Assembly (NCBI RefSeq): GCF_011193355.1
Contig: NZ_CP049780.1
Span: 4,291,085-4,355,084, forward strand
Direction: 5' to 3'
From: Streptomyces sp. JB150
GTDB lineage: Bacteria; Actinomycetota; Actinomycetes; Streptomycetales; Streptomycetaceae
DNA length: 64,000 nt
A model generated the notes under the pieces. The model searched no databases and was not told where the DNA came from. It worked only from the letters and a program-made list of their open reading frames with translations. Both the position numbers and the translations under genes were made by a program. Numbering within the stretch: the stretch's first letter is position 1; each line of letters begins with the position of its first letter. Of this stretch, positions 1-9,722 are shown one piece after another.

Positions 1-1959
1 GGTCCGCCGCAGATCGCTCCTGCGGACCTGCTGACCGAGGACCGGTCTCCGTACTTCCTGAGCGAGTCCCTCGCCGCGCTCGCAGGCGCTGCCGACGCGG
101 ACACGGTCATCCTCGACCTTCGCGCGGGTGCTTCCGAACTGGCCGCTCCGATTCTGCTGGACCCGCGCGTCATGCGGGTCTTCGTCACCACGATCAGCAG
201 CCAGTCACTCCAGGGCACCGAAACGATGATCCGGCAGCTCGGTCTGCAGTCGCCCGCGGTCGCGAGGACCGATCCGACGCCGGGCGCCATCGTCACCCAG
301 TACCGGCTCGACGTCCACGACGGCCATGCCGAGCAGGCCCGGACACGGCTGTCGGAGGCGCTGTCGTCGACCATCGCCCTGCCGGGGACGACGGCCGACG
401 ACTTCCCCCCGGACGACCTCGCGGTGGACGAGCAGGTCCTGACCGAGCCTGTGCTGAGCCCGTTCCGCGAGGAACTACTGGCTCTGCCGCAGAGCTGGGA
501 CGCGGTCATCGAGGTCGTGCGCCGCTGCGGTCTGCCGGAACTGCTTGTGGAGTTCGCCCCTGGTACGACGTCGCCCGGCGTGCCCGCCGAGGAGCCGGGC
601 ACCCTGGACAGCCGTCGACGCGCTCTGGAGGACAGCGCACGCCGACTCGTTTTCGCCGAGCAGCGCGGGATGGATGCCGGCCTCGGGTTCCTCACCACCG
701 AGCCGGTACGCAGGTTGATCGCCGACCACAGCACCGACCTGCCGGTGGCGGTCGTGGTGGGTGCCAAGGGATCCGGCAAGACCTTCACCTTCGCCCGCAT
801 GTGTGCCCAGAAGTCCTGGGAGGACTTCGCCGCCGAGAACGGCCAGCGTGCCCAGAGATCGGCGAGGGTGGTGCCGGTCCTCGATCCCGTCAACATGGCG
901 GAACCGAGGGAGGACATGGCGTCGCCGCAGCACCTGCGTGACCTGGCGGCAGGCGGCAGCGGTGTCACCGCGGACGACATCCGCAGTCACCTCAACGCCG
1001 GTCTGCGTGACGAGCGGGCGGATGACGCCGAGTTCTGGCGGGAGCGCTGGCTGGAGTGCCTCGCCCGGGCGGCCGGTGCGGCACGGGACGAGCCCACCGA
1101 CGAGTTCCTCATCCACCTGAACAAGGACGCTTCCGTCGGCTCCCTCTTCGTCGTCGACGGCCTGGAGGACTGGCTGGAGTCACTGGAGACGGAACCCAAG
1201 CGCATTGCCCTGCGAACCCTGCTCATCGACGTTCCGGCCTGGCTGCGGCGACTGCGCAGCCGTTCGCTCGGCTTGGTGGTGTTCGTACGGCAGGACCTGG
1301 TCCGTACCGCGATCCGGCAGAACCTCGGACAGTTCCTCGACCGCTACTCGCCCTATGAACTGCGGTGGGACACCGAGGACGCGTTGCGGCTGTCCCTGTG
1401 GGTGGCGGCCAACGCCTGTGCCGTCACCGACCCGGCCCGGCCGATCGCGGACATGGGCTACGACGAGATCGTCCAGGCTCTGCTGCCCCTGTGGGGAGCG
1501 AAACTCGGCACGGACAGTTCCCGCGAGGCGTGGACCGAGCGGTGGGTACCCGCGGCTCTCGCGGATTTCAAGGAGCAGATCCAGGCACGTGACATCGTGC
1601 GCTTTCTCTGCGAGGCGGCCAAGGCCTCAGTGGGCGACAACCGCTGGTCCGACCGAGTGCTGACTCCGGCCGCCATGCGCCGGGCGCTGGGGGCGTGCAG
1701 CCGGGCGAAGGTTGATGAGATCAACCAGGAGAATCCGCGCCTGGGCAAGCTTCTGCGGCACATGTCGAGTTTCTCGGACTCGGTGAAGATGCCGTTCGAG
1801 GCGTCCGACGTGGGCCTGAACCCCGACGACGTGGATGCCCTCGAACAGTGGGGCGCCCTTGCCAAGGACGCCGACGGCCGCTATCGCATGCCCGAGATCT
1901 ACCGACACGCCCTCGGTTTCCGCACGCAGGGCAGGGCCCGAGTCGTCAGGGGACTGTGA
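1..1959 (+). CDS. Two-module P-loop NTPase, 5' end missing (ParA-like half plus AAA/STAND-like half)
   Basis: The frame is open from the first base, so the N-terminus lies outside the window and 652 residues are visible. Visible residues about 30-85 (DTVILDLRAG, then a strand ending FVTTI) look like the second half of a ParA/MinD-type fold. About 170 residues later comes a second, complete nucleotide site: Walker A GAKGSGKT near visible residue 255 and a Walker B-like strand, LFVVDGLED, near 385. The C-terminal 270 residues are probably helical and carry no motif I recognise. Such fusions of a ParA-like ATPase with a second NTPase occur in actinobacterial regulatory or conflict operons, but the partner genes would lie upstream and cannot be seen. 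The partner or substrate is unknown; the NTPase assignment is firm, the role is not. Confidence 0.7.
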   Translation, partial: GPPQIAPADLLTEDRSPYFLSESLAALAGAADADTVILDLRAGASELAAPILLDPRVMRVFVTTISSQSLQGTETMIRQLGLQSPAVARTDPTPGAIVTQYRLDVHDGHAEQARTRLSEALSSTIALPGTTADDFPPDDLAVDEQVLTEPVLSPFREELLALPQSWDAVIEVVRRCGLPELLVEFAPGTTSPGVPAEEPGTLDSRRRALEDSARRLVFAEQRGMDAGLGFLTTEPVRRLIADHSTDLPVAVVVGAKGSGKTFTFARMCAQKSWEDFAAENGQRAQRSARVVPVLDPVNMAEPREDMASPQHLRDLAAGGSGVTADDIRSHLNAGLRDERADDAEFWRERWLECLARAAGAARDEPTDEFLIHLNKDASVGSLFVVDGLEDWLESLETEPKRIALRTLLIDVPAWLRRLRSRSLGLVVFVRQDLVRTAIRQNLGQFLDRYSPYELRWDTEDALRLSLWVAANACAVTDPARPIADMGYDEIVQALLPLWGAKLGTDSSREAWTERWVPAALADFKEQIQARDIVRFLCEAAKASVGDNRWSDRVLTPAAMRRALGACSRAKVDEINQENPRLGKLLRHMSSFSDSVKMPFEASDVGLNPDDVDALEQWGALAKDADGRYRMPEIYRHALGFRTQGRARVVRGL

Positions 1960-2011
1960 GCGGCCCTCCTCCCGGCTGGCCAGGCCGGGAGCGCGAGCCG
2001 GGTGTGCGCAT

Positions 2012-2042
2012 GCGGCCCCGCGTCGGCTCGGTGCGGGGCCGC
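2012..2042. terminator. GC-rich hairpin between convergent genes
   Basis: A perfect 10-bp stem (GCGGCCCCGC at 2012-2021 with its complement at 2033-2042) and an 11-nt loop lie between the stop of the NTPase gene and the stop of the convergent DUF397 gene. There is no T-run, which is usual for Streptomyces terminators. Confidence 0.5.
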
Positions 2043-2056
2043 GCGTGTCCGCGCCG

Positions 2057-2263
2057 TCAGTTCCCGGAGGCGTACGGCAGGAAGGTCGCCCACGTGGTGG
2101 GGGCGAGGGTGAGGCGGGGGCCGTCCGGGTTCTTGGAGTCGCGCACGAGGACGTGGGCGGGGGCGGTGGCCACCTCGACGCAGTCGGGGCCCTCGTCCGT
2201 GCTGTAGCTGCTCTTTATCCACACGTGGTCCGGGCCGGCTCCGCCGTAGGGCTTGAGGGTCAT
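2057..2263 (-). CDS. DUF397 domain protein
   Basis: A 68-residue DUF397 protein. Family hallmarks are visible: W-x-K-S-S-Y-S near residue 15, C-V-E-V near residue 27 and V-R-D-S-K-N-P-D-G near residue 41. DUF397 proteins usually follow an Scr1-type HTH regulator and are thought to be its small partner; the biochemical role is unknown. The start chosen is the ATG whose first three bases overlap the TGA that would end the HTH gene if that gene were read in its ancestral frame (ATGA overlap). A start 24 codons further upstream would place the N-terminus inside HTH-coding sequence with no family similarity. This gene is intact although the HTH gene ahead of it is frameshifted. Confidence 0.85.
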   Translation of the reverse strand: MTLKPYGGAGPDHVWIKSSYSTDEGPDCVEVATAPAHVLVRDSKNPDGPRLTLAPTTWATFLPYASGN

Positions 2264-3119
2264 GTCTCTCCAAGCACTTTCTCGATGAAGGCCATCGACT
2301 CTCGTGGGCTGAGAGCCTGCGCCCGGATAGTCCATAACGCATGTCGAGGAGCTGCACTTCCTTCGGATCGGCGATCACACGGCTGATGTGCTGCACCTCG
2401 ACGTGCCCGACCGTGGTGCCCTCCTTGAGCCTGAGCAGCCTGAACGACCCGGCGAGACCCGAGTTCTCCTCGTGGCCGAGCGGAAGTACCTGAAGGTCGA
2501 CGTTGGGGAACTTCGCGATCTTCAGGAGTCGTTCGAGCTGTCCCCGCATGACCGTCCTGCCTCCGATGGGCCGTCGAAGCGTCGACTCGCACTGGACGAA
2601 GCTGAAGACGGGCCGGACCGCCGTATCGCTGACGATCTCCTGACGTGCCACGCGGGCTGACAGCCGCTGTTCGAGCTCGTCGGGCGTGAAGGGAGGCCGA
2701 CGAGCGCTGAACACGGCTCGTGCGTACTCCATGGTCTGCAACAGCCCATGGACGACGGAGTTGTTGTAGGCGCACAGCTCGACGGCCTCCGCCTCCAGTT
2801 TCTTCAGGTCCCGTACCTTCTTCGGATACCGGACCTCCGCCACGTCCCGCTTGAGTGCCGCGACTTTCCCGCCCGCGCCCAGCACCTCGTCCGCCGCGTC
2901 CAGGTATTCCGGCCGGGGAATCCGCCGCCCCCGCTCCACGGAGGACACCAGGTCCTCTCCGTACCCGATGGCCGCGCCGAACTCGGCCTGGGTGCGGCCG
3001 GCCGCCTCCCGCCACAGCTTCAACTGCCGGGAGACCGTGCGCAACACGGCCCCCGCCTCCTCGTCGTCCGGTCCCGCGTCCCAGTCGCTCACGGCCCTCG
3101 CTCTCCCGCCGGCCCTCAT
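2260..3119 (-). pseudogene. Scr1-family XRE/HTH regulator with a late frameshift
   Basis: An XRE helix-turn-helix lies near residues 30-85 (TQAEFGAAIG, then S-S-V-E-R-G-R-R-I-P), followed by the Scr1 ligand-type domain (VVHGLLQTMEYARAV; LQVLPLGHEENSGLAGSF). These proteins pair with DUF397. The frame is correct up to the MRYG motif near 2322. The expected family ending (IRAQALSP...MAFIEKVLGET, stop 2260-2262) is in a different frame from there on. One base appears to be missing near 2318-2325. Read without the shift, translation would run past DUF397 to 1899 with no family similarity. Either the gene is broken or this is a sequencing error. The start is uncertain: ATG 3119 has a weak GGA, while GTG 3092 has a better GGGAG about ten bases upstream. 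Confidence 0.75.
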
Positions 3120-3474
3120 ACGTTCCGTTTTTTTCACAGGCTGCCCACGAGCGGACACCGTGGGTGACGGGAATCGTCGGATCACCCCTCGCGGGTCCGC
3201 CGCGCCGGAGCCCGGAAACACGTGGACCGGTGGGGTGCGGGCCGGGGCCGCGGGCGGTAAAAGACCAAAGAACCCTGGGAGAAAACCCTCCCAACCAACC
3301 AAACCTCGCGTGTGTCACACGGGCGGGTGAAAGCGGTCGGTGCGGCTGGCGCGGCGGTGGCGCGGACGTGCAGTCTCGGCCCAGGCACCATCACAACCCC
3401 ACACATGCATCGGCCCCCGCAGGGACTGCCATCCCGGGCGAGGGCCTGACCACAGAGGAAGCGAACCCTTCCCC
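3120..3474. other. Divergent intergenic region, promoters and one palindrome
   Basis: No gene is supported in this 355-bp stretch between the HTH pseudogene (leftward) and the winged-helix gene (rightward). It holds a perfect 13-bp palindrome, CGTGTG-T-CACACG, at 3309-3321, which is operator-like. An A-rich patch at 3258-3285 (TAAAAGACCAAAGAA) is unusual here. Both flanking promoters must lie here, but I cannot place -10/-35 boxes with confidence. Confidence 0.4.
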
Positions 3475-4368
3475 ATGGCTGAGACGAAGCCTAGCGCTGC
3501 CGCGCGCTCGCATCAGGGTGTTCGGCGCAGCGCCACCCGCTCCGGTGTCACCCACGTACGGGCGTACCAACCCGACCGGTACACGATCGTCGGCAACCAC
3601 CTCGCCCAGCACCGCGAGCTGTCGCTGACCGCCATCGGACTGGCCACCCACATCCTGTCGCTGCCGGAGGGCGCCCCCGTCGACATCCGCAGCCTCGCCG
3701 AGCGCTTCCCCGAGGGGCGGGACCGGATCGCCTTCGCGCTGCGGGAGCTGGAGGCGCATGGCTACCTGGAGCGGGTGCGCGAGCGCACGGAAGCCGGCCG
3801 CCTGTACACGCGGACCTACGCCCACCACGTCCCCGCCGCCGAGGGCGCCGCCCGCGCCGCCGACGGGGCCGTGACCGGCGGGGAACCGGAACCGCCCGCG
3901 CCTGCCGCACCACCCGTCCCGCCGCAGATGGGGGAGCCCGAGCGCACCCCCGGTGACCGGCACCACGACAGGGCCGTCGCCCTGCTCACGGATCTGCGCC
4001 GCACCGACGACCGCCTCACCCTCTCCCGGCGGCAGGTGGACCGGCTCGCTCCCGCCGTCGCCGCCTGGTTCGCCGGGGGCGCCACGACCGCCGTCGTCCA
4101 CCGCGTCCTGACCGACGGCCTCCCCGAGGACATGCGCCACCCGGCCGGTGTGCTCGCCCACCGCCTGCGCGAACTACTGCCACCACCCCTGCCCGTTCGT
4201 CCTCCGGCCGCGCCCGCCGACGCCGGAGCCGCCCGCCGCCCCCACCCGTTCCAGACGTGCGACGGCTGCGAGCGCGCCTTCCGCGCCCCGTGCCCCGGCC
4301 GCTGCCGGGACTGCCGGGACCACCCGGACCGGTCCCCGGGGGCGGGCGAGCCGCTCCGGGCGGCGTGA
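3475..4368 (+). CDS. Helix-turn-helix protein with C-terminal cysteine cluster
   Basis: A 297-residue protein. Residues about 30-110 (YTIVGNHLAQHRELSLTAIG, then a region rich in R-E-L-E-A-H-G-Y-L) have the pattern of the winged-helix domain found in many Streptomyces proteins annotated only as helix-turn-helix; the same fold occurs in plasmid and phage replication initiators. A Pro/Ala-rich linker follows. The last 35 residues hold five cysteines (C-D-G-C-E-R, then a P-C-P-G-R-C-x-D-C pattern) that could bind a metal. The start at ATG 3475 was chosen because an AGAGGAAG lies upstream and the conserved region begins about 35 residues later. It stands alone, convergent with the FAD oxidoreductase gene. 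Its target is unknown. Confidence 0.7.
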   Translation: MAETKPSAAARSHQGVRRSATRSGVTHVRAYQPDRYTIVGNHLAQHRELSLTAIGLATHILSLPEGAPVDIRSLAERFPEGRDRIAFALRELEAHGYLERVRERTEAGRLYTRTYAHHVPAAEGAARAADGAVTGGEPEPPAPAAPPVPPQMGEPERTPGDRHHDRAVALLTDLRRTDDRLTLSRRQVDRLAPAVAAWFAGGATTAVVHRVLTDGLPEDMRHPAGVLAHRLRELLPPPLPVRPPAAPADAGAARRPHPFQTCDGCERAFRAPCPGRCRDCRDHPDRSPGAGEPLRAA

Positions 4369-4404
4369 CGCGGGCGGTCCCGAACCGCCACGGCCGCCCG
4401 CGTG

Positions 4405-5793
4405 CTAGAGCGGCGCGACCGTGTGGCCGAAGCGGAGCAGGTTGGCCGGGTCGTACGTCGCCTTCGCGCGGCGCAGGCGGTCGTGGACCTGCGGGGTCCA
4501 GGCGCGGGCGCGGTCGGCCTCGTCGCCCGGCGTGCCGTGGATGTTGACCATGGTGCGCCCGGTGCCGTACGGGGCCATGGCCGTGTACAGCTCCCTCGTG
4601 GCCCGCTCGACGGCCTCGGCGACCGGCGGGGCGGGCAGGACGCCGACCGAGTCCAGGAAGTACGCCGCGTCGCGGGCGCAGACGGCGTCCTCCGCGGCGG
4701 GCGGGCGGGCCAGCGCGCCGCCCATGTGGCGCACCTCCACCATCAGCAGCGGATACTCCGCGCCCGCGCCCGGGCCGGCCAGCTCCAGTAGCGTGCCGAC
4801 GGCGTCGGCGGGCAGGTCGCGCAGCAGCAGGCACGACTCCCGGACCGGGAGGGGGTCCTGCGGTTCCAGGTGGATGCGGTCCAGGTCCGCGTGGTCCATC
4901 TCCTCGACCATGTTGACCGCGACCGGGGCGGCCGAGCGCAGCGGCGCGATCACAGCCTCACCCTCGGCCGGATCGCCCGGCCAGGCGAGCGCGACGCGGG
5001 CCCAGAAGCCGCCGCGCAGCGGCTCGGGGATCTGCGGGATGGGCGGCAGCCGCAGGATGGTGTACGCGCTGCACATCTCGTCCGGCACCGTCCGCGTCCA
5101 CCGCTCCCAGGCGCGCAGCAACGGTTCGGCGTGCTCGGCGTGGCAGTACAGGCCCCCGCCGTACAGGCGCGGCACCGGCAGCAGGTCCATCACGAGGGAC
5201 GTGACGACGCCGACGTTGCCCTTGCCGCCGCGCAGCGCCCAGAACAGCTCCGGTTCGTGCCCGGCATCCGTCTCGCGGGCGGTGCCGTCCGGGGTGACGA
5301 CCTGGAAGGAGCGGACGAGGTCGGCGGTGAAGCCGTACGCCCGGCCGAGCACCGGCAGTCCGCCGCCCACCGTGTAACCGGCCACTCCCGCGTCCGTGGA
5401 GGTGCCGCTCAGGCCGGCGAGGCCGTGCGGGGCGCCCGCCGCCATGACGTGGCTCCACTTGGCCCTGGCGGCCACCGTCGCGGTGCGCCGGTCCGGGTCG
5501 ACCCGTACGCCGGTCATCCGCGCGGTGCTGATCAGCAGGCCGTGGTCGATGGGGAAGTTGGCGCCGTGGCCGGTGGCCTGCACGGCGACCGGGGTCCCGG
5601 TGCGGTCCGCCCAGCGCATGGCCGCGACGACGTCGTCGGCGCCGGTCGCGCCCACCACCACGTCCGGGGTGTGCAGGGCGGCCAGGTTAAAGCCGGCGAC
5701 CTCCTCGGCGTAGCCGTCGTCGCCGGGGCGCAGGACCGGGCCGCGGACGTCCGAGAGGGCGAAGAGGGCGGGGGTGGGGTGGGTGGCGGTCAT
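4405..5793 (-). CDS. FAD-binding oxidoreductase (berberine-bridge/PCMH type)
   Basis: A 462-residue member of the FAD-linked oxidase family with an N-terminal PCMH FAD domain and a C-terminal berberine-like segment. The A-T-G-H-G-A-N motif near residue 75 carries the histidine that in this family often forms the 8-alpha covalent bond to FAD. A G-G-G-L-P-x-L-G-R-x-Y-G motif follows near residue 145, and the berberine-type C-terminus (YDPANLLRFGHTV) is intact. The second, cysteinyl FAD linkage seen in some members is not evident. The ATG at 5793 has a strong GGAGG six bases upstream. The enzyme probably oxidises a small alcohol, sugar or secondary metabolite; the substrate cannot be inferred. 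It is monocistronic, with hemB divergent. Confidence 0.88.
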   Translation of the reverse strand: MTATHPTPALFALSDVRGPVLRPGDDGYAEEVAGFNLAALHTPDVVVGATGADDVVAAMRWADRTGTPVAVQATGHGANFPIDHGLLISTARMTGVRVDPDRRTATVAARAKWSHVMAAGAPHGLAGLSGTSTDAGVAGYTVGGGLPVLGRAYGFTADLVRSFQVVTPDGTARETDAGHEPELFWALRGGKGNVGVVTSLVMDLLPVPRLYGGGLYCHAEHAEPLLRAWERWTRTVPDEMCSAYTILRLPPIPQIPEPLRGGFWARVALAWPGDPAEGEAVIAPLRSAAPVAVNMVEEMDHADLDRIHLEPQDPLPVRESCLLLRDLPADAVGTLLELAGPGAGAEYPLLMVEVRHMGGALARPPAAEDAVCARDAAYFLDSVGVLPAPPVAEAVERATRELYTAMAPYGTGRTMVNIHGTPGDEADRARAWTPQVHDRLRRAKATYDPANLLRFGHTVAPL

Positions 5794-5861
5794 CGGGTCC
5801 TCCGTGGCGCGTGCGACGACGGAGGGACGGCGGCGCGGCCGGCCGGAAGGGAGGGAGGCCG

Positions 5862-5959
5862 TCGGGGTCCTCGGGGTCCTCGGGGTTCTGGGACCGGTCG
5901 TGCGGATCGGTCGTGCGGGATCGGTGCTGCGAGCGGTCGTGCGGATCGGTCGGGCGGAT
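5862..5959. repeat. Short tandem repeats upstream of the FAD oxidoreductase gene
   Basis: Three consecutive 9-bp copies of TCGGGGTCC (the last with one change) lie at 5862-5888. They are followed by imperfect repeats of GGTCGTGCGGATC up to about 5958. They sit in the 286-bp gap between the divergent FAD oxidoreductase gene and hemB and have no coding support on either strand. Confidence 0.6.
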
Positions 5960-6079
5960 GGGTGCGGCGAGCAAGCGTGTCTTCGTCTTTCCAGCATGGC
6001 TCCGGGGGGCCTCGGCTGCATGCGGGGCGCCGACTGGGCGTCGGTAAAGGGGGTGCCGGGGCGGGCGTAGCGTAGGCGT

Positions 6080-7078
6080 ATGACGAAGTACGGATCCTTC
6101 CCCGGGACGCGTCCGCGTCGGCTGCGTACGAGCCCCGTCATGCGGCGGATGGTCGCCGAGACCCGGCTGCACCCGGCGGACTTCATCCTGCCCGCGTTCG
6201 TGCGCGAGGGCGTGAGCGAGCCGGTGCCGATCGCGGCGATGCCGGGGGTCGTGCAGCACACGCGGGACAGCCTCAAGAAGGCCGCCGCCGAGGCGGTGGA
6301 GGCCGGGATCTCCGGGATCATGCTGTTCGGCGTGCCGGAGGAGTCCAAGAAGGACGCCCAGGGCACGCCCGGGACCGACCCCGACGGGATTCTCCAGGTC
6401 GCCATCCGGGACGTGCGCGCCGAGGTCGGGGACGACCTGCTCGTCATGTCCGACCTGTGCCTGGACGAGACGACCGACCACGGGCACTGCGGCGTCCTCG
6501 ACGAGCACGGCCGCGTCGACAACGACGCCACGCTGGAGCGGTACGCCGAGATGGCGCAGGTCCAGGCCGACGCCGGCGCCCATGTCGTCGGGCCCAGCGG
6601 GATGATGGACGGGCAGATCGGCGTCGTCCGCGACGCCCTCGACCAGATCGGGCGCGAGGACGTCGCCATCCTCGCCTACACCGCGAAGTACGCCTCCGCC
6701 TTCTACGGGCCGTTCCGGGAGGCCGTCGCCTCCTCGCTCCAGGGCGACCGCAAGACCTACCAGCAGGACCCGGCCAATGTGCGCGAGTCGCTGCGCGAGC
6801 TGGCCCTGGACCTGGAGGAGGGCGCGGACATGGTGATGGTCAAGCCCGCCGGCCCCTACCTCGACATCCTCGCCCGGGTCGCCGACGTGGTGGACGTGCC
6901 GGTCGCCGCCTACCAGATCTCCGGCGAGTACTCGATGATCGAGGCCGCCGCCGAGAAGGGCTGGATCGACCGGGATCGCGCCATCCTGGAGACGCTGACC
7001 GGCATCAAGCGTGCCGGTGCGCGCTCCATCCTCACCTACTGGGCGACCGAGGCCGCCCAGAAGCTGGGCCGGGACTAG
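6080..7078 (+). CDS. hemB: Delta-aminolevulinic acid dehydratase (porphobilinogen synthase)
   Basis: Condenses two 5-aminolevulinate molecules to porphobilinogen, the second common step of tetrapyrrole synthesis in the cytoplasm. The 332-residue length is normal. The two Schiff-base lysines are K203 in [10 protein letters not shown] and K255 in [10 protein letters not shown]. The metal-site loop near 125-138 reads [14 protein letters not shown]. It has two cysteines, where the classic zinc enzymes have three and the magnesium-only enzymes have none. Its product feeds the same pathway as hemL at 44.3 kb, but it is not co-transcribed with other hem genes here. The ATG lies directly behind the long intergenic repeats; no strong Shine-Dalgarno sequence is visible. 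Confidence 0.97.
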   Translation: MTKYGSFPGTRPRRLRTSPVMRRMVAETRLHPADFILPAFVREGVSEPVPIAAMPGVVQHTRDSLKKAAAEAVEAGISGIMLFGVPEESKKDAQGTPGTDPDGILQVAIRDVRAEVGDDLLVMSDLCLDETTDHGHCGVLDEHGRVDNDATLERYAEMAQVQADAGAHVVGPSGMMDGQIGVVRDALDQIGREDVAILAYTAKYASAFYGPFREAVASSLQGDRKTYQQDPANVRESLRELALDLEEGADMVMVKPAGPYLDILARVADVVDVPVAAYQISGEYSMIEAAAEKGWIDRDRAILETLTGIKRAGARSILTYWATEAAQKLGRD

Positions 7079-7119
7079 CCGGACCAGCCGGGACCGGTCC
7101 GGGACGGTCGGTTCCCGGA

Positions 7120-7866
<747 letters not shown>

Positions 7867-8082
7867 GGCTGAATCCTTCGTTCGAACAGGAGTTGAGGGC
7901 CGCCGCTCGACCGTCCGGCGGGAGCGGCGTGCTTGGATGAGAGGAGCCTGCGGTGTGTTCCGTCCCGGCTGCCAGACCAGGCGGGGGAAACGGGACGCTG
8001 GAACGCCCGCAGCCGCTTGACCTGGGGGAACATCCACCGGCTGGAATGCCGGAACGGGACACGGATACGGGGGCGGACAACG

Positions 8083-9585
8083 GTGCCGGAGGATTTCGCC
8101 GCGCTGCTGCGGGAGTTGAAGGAACGCTCGGGGCTCAGTTACGGGGTGCTCGCGCGGCGGCTGCACATGAGTACGTCGACGCTGCACCGCTACTGCAACG
8201 GGGACGCCGTACCGGCCGAGTACGCGCCCGTCGAGCGGCTGGCCCGGCTGTGCAAGGCGTCGCCGCGGGAGCTGGTGGAGCTGCATCGGCGGTGGGTGCT
8301 GGCGGACGCGGGGCGCGGGCAGCGCAGGGCGGCTGCGGGGCAGGTGCCGCGGGAGGGCGAGGCGGCGGCGGAACGGGTGCCGGAGGCGGTGCCCGAGGTA
8401 GTCCCGGAGGCGGTCCCGGATGCGGTCCCGGAGGCGGTGCCCGACGTGGTGCCGGATGCGGTCCCGGGGGCGGTGCCCGACGTGGTGCCGGATGCGGTCC
8501 CGGGGGCGGTGCCCGACGTGGTGCCGGATGCGGTCTCGCAGGCGGTGCCGGACGCGGCGGCCGAAGTGGTGCCGGACGAGGGGGCGCCCGAGGTGGCGAC
8601 CGAGCCCTCGGGGCGGCGGCCCTTCCGCGGGCGGCGGGCCGCGCTCCTCGCCGGCGCCCTCGCCGTCGTCGCCGCCGTGGCGCTCGCGGTGAGCCTGCCG
8701 TCCGGGGGCCACGGGACGCCCGAGGCGACGGGCGCGCGCCAACCCGCCGGCGTGGCCGCGTCCGACGGCGGGCAGCGGGCCTCCGCGCACGCGTCGGCGT
8801 CCCTCCCGCCGTCCGCGTCGGGAACGCCGGAGGAGAGGCAGCGCAAGCGGGAGACGCAAGGGGAGAAGGGCAAGGGCGGAACCGGCTCCTCCGCCGGGAG
8901 CGCCGCCGACCCCTCCACGAGCCCCCGTTCCGCACCCCCGAGGCGCGGCGAGTCCGCCTCCGCCCCGGTGCCGCTGACCGTCACGACCCGCCCGTACGCC
9001 TGGGAGTCCCCGTGCTCCCAGCACTATCTGATCGACCGCCCGCCGGGCGAGGTGCCCCCGCCGCCGGTGGAGCTGGAGGCACCGGCGTGGGTCGCCTCCC
9101 AGCGGGCGGTGTCGGCGCGCGAGCAGTACGTGACGCTCACCGTGCAGGGCACCGGTCGGGAGACGGTCGTCGTGGAGGATCTCACCGTGCGGGTGGTGGG
9201 CCGGGGCGCGCCGCTGCCGTGGAACGACTACGCGATGGGCGTCGGCTGCGGCGGCGACGTGCCCACCCGGCCGTTCACCATCGCGCTGGACGCGGCGCGG
9301 CCGGCGGTGAAGGCGGCGGCGGGCGGCCGGGACTTCCCGTTCAAGGTGAGCGAGTCCGACCCGGAGGTCTTCCACGTCACGGCCGACGCCTCGGCGTACG
9401 AGGTGCGCTGGTACCTGGAGCTGACCTGGTCCAGCGGCTCCCGGGGCGGCACCTTGCTGATCGGCGACGGCGAGAAGCCGTTCCGTACCAGCGGCAACAA
9501 CGGCCGTCCCGCGTACGACTTCCCGCTGGGCGGCTCCGGGTGGGGCGAGGCGATGGTCGACGCGGACGCCGGCGCCGACGGGTAG
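8083..9585 (+). CDS. Membrane-anchored XRE-type HTH protein with Val-Pro repeat linker
   Basis: A 500-residue protein with four parts. An XRE helix-turn-helix occupies residues 5-60 (LSYGVLARRLHMSTSTLHRY). A linker near 110-165 repeats V-P-D-A/V-V-P-x-A. One transmembrane helix lies near 186-206 (AALLAGALAVVAAVALAVSL). A disordered Ser/Pro segment and a beta-rich outer domain of about 200 residues complete it. The topology (DNA-binding inside, folded domain outside) resembles one-component membrane regulators or RodZ-like scaffolds. The GTG start at 8083 was chosen because the HTH begins at once and a GGGGG lies about ten bases upstream. It is divergent from the DUF4232 lipoprotein gene. The function of the outer domain is unknown. 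Confidence 0.78.
   Translation: MPEDFAALLRELKERSGLSYGVLARRLHMSTSTLHRYCNGDAVPAEYAPVERLARLCKASPRELVELHRRWVLADAGRGQRRAAAGQVPREGEAAAERVPEAVPEVVPEAVPDAVPEAVPDVVPDAVPGAVPDVVPDAVPGAVPDVVPDAVSQAVPDAAAEVVPDEGAPEVATEPSGRRPFRGRRAALLAGALAVVAAVALAVSLPSGGHGTPEATGARQPAGVAASDGGQRASAHASASLPPSASGTPEERQRKRETQGEKGKGGTGSSAGSAADPSTSPRSAPPRRGESASAPVPLTVTTRPYAWESPCSQHYLIDRPPGEVPPPPVELEAPAWVASQRAVSAREQYVTLTVQGTGRETVVVEDLTVRVVGRGAPLPWNDYAMGVGCGGDVPTRPFTIALDAARPAVKAAAGGRDFPFKVSESDPEVFHVTADASAYEVRWYLELTWSSGSRGGTLLIGDGEKPFRTSGNNGRPAYDFPLGGSGWGEAMVDADAGADG
8419..8526. repeat. Three tandem 36-bp repeats inside the XRE membrane protein gene
   Basis: Copies at 8419-8454, 8455-8490 and 8491-8526 differ by one base or fewer; a partial degenerate fourth copy follows. 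Each encodes twelve residues of the pattern D-A-V-P-G-A-V-P-D-V-V-P. The unit keeps the reading frame, so copy number can change without breaking the protein. Confidence 0.85.
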
Positions 9586-9722
9586 GCGTCCGGGGCGTAC
9601 GAGTCGTACGGGCATCGGGACGTCCGTATCGCGGAAACACCGGTGTAGACGGCAGCTATCTCTCTAGGGTGCGGCCGAGACGGTACGCGACCGTCGTCCC
9701 GACGCACCCCAGGAGCCGCACC

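Noticed and set aside
1899..2259. Long C-terminal extension of the HTH protein beyond the DUF397 gene
   Set aside because: It is only the run-on of the frameshifted frame; it overlaps two other genes and has no family character.
7079..7119. Terminator between hemB and the DUF4232 gene
   Set aside because: GGACCGGTCC is palindromic but has no loop; no convincing stem-loop can be drawn.
8419..8526. CRISPR-like array
   Set aside because: The 36-bp units are contiguous with no spacers and lie in frame inside a coding sequence.
7953..9720. Long plus-strand frame fused to the front of the aminotransferase gene
   Set aside because: Shadow of the XRE membrane protein gene; the true start is the GTG at 9723 with its own AGGAG.
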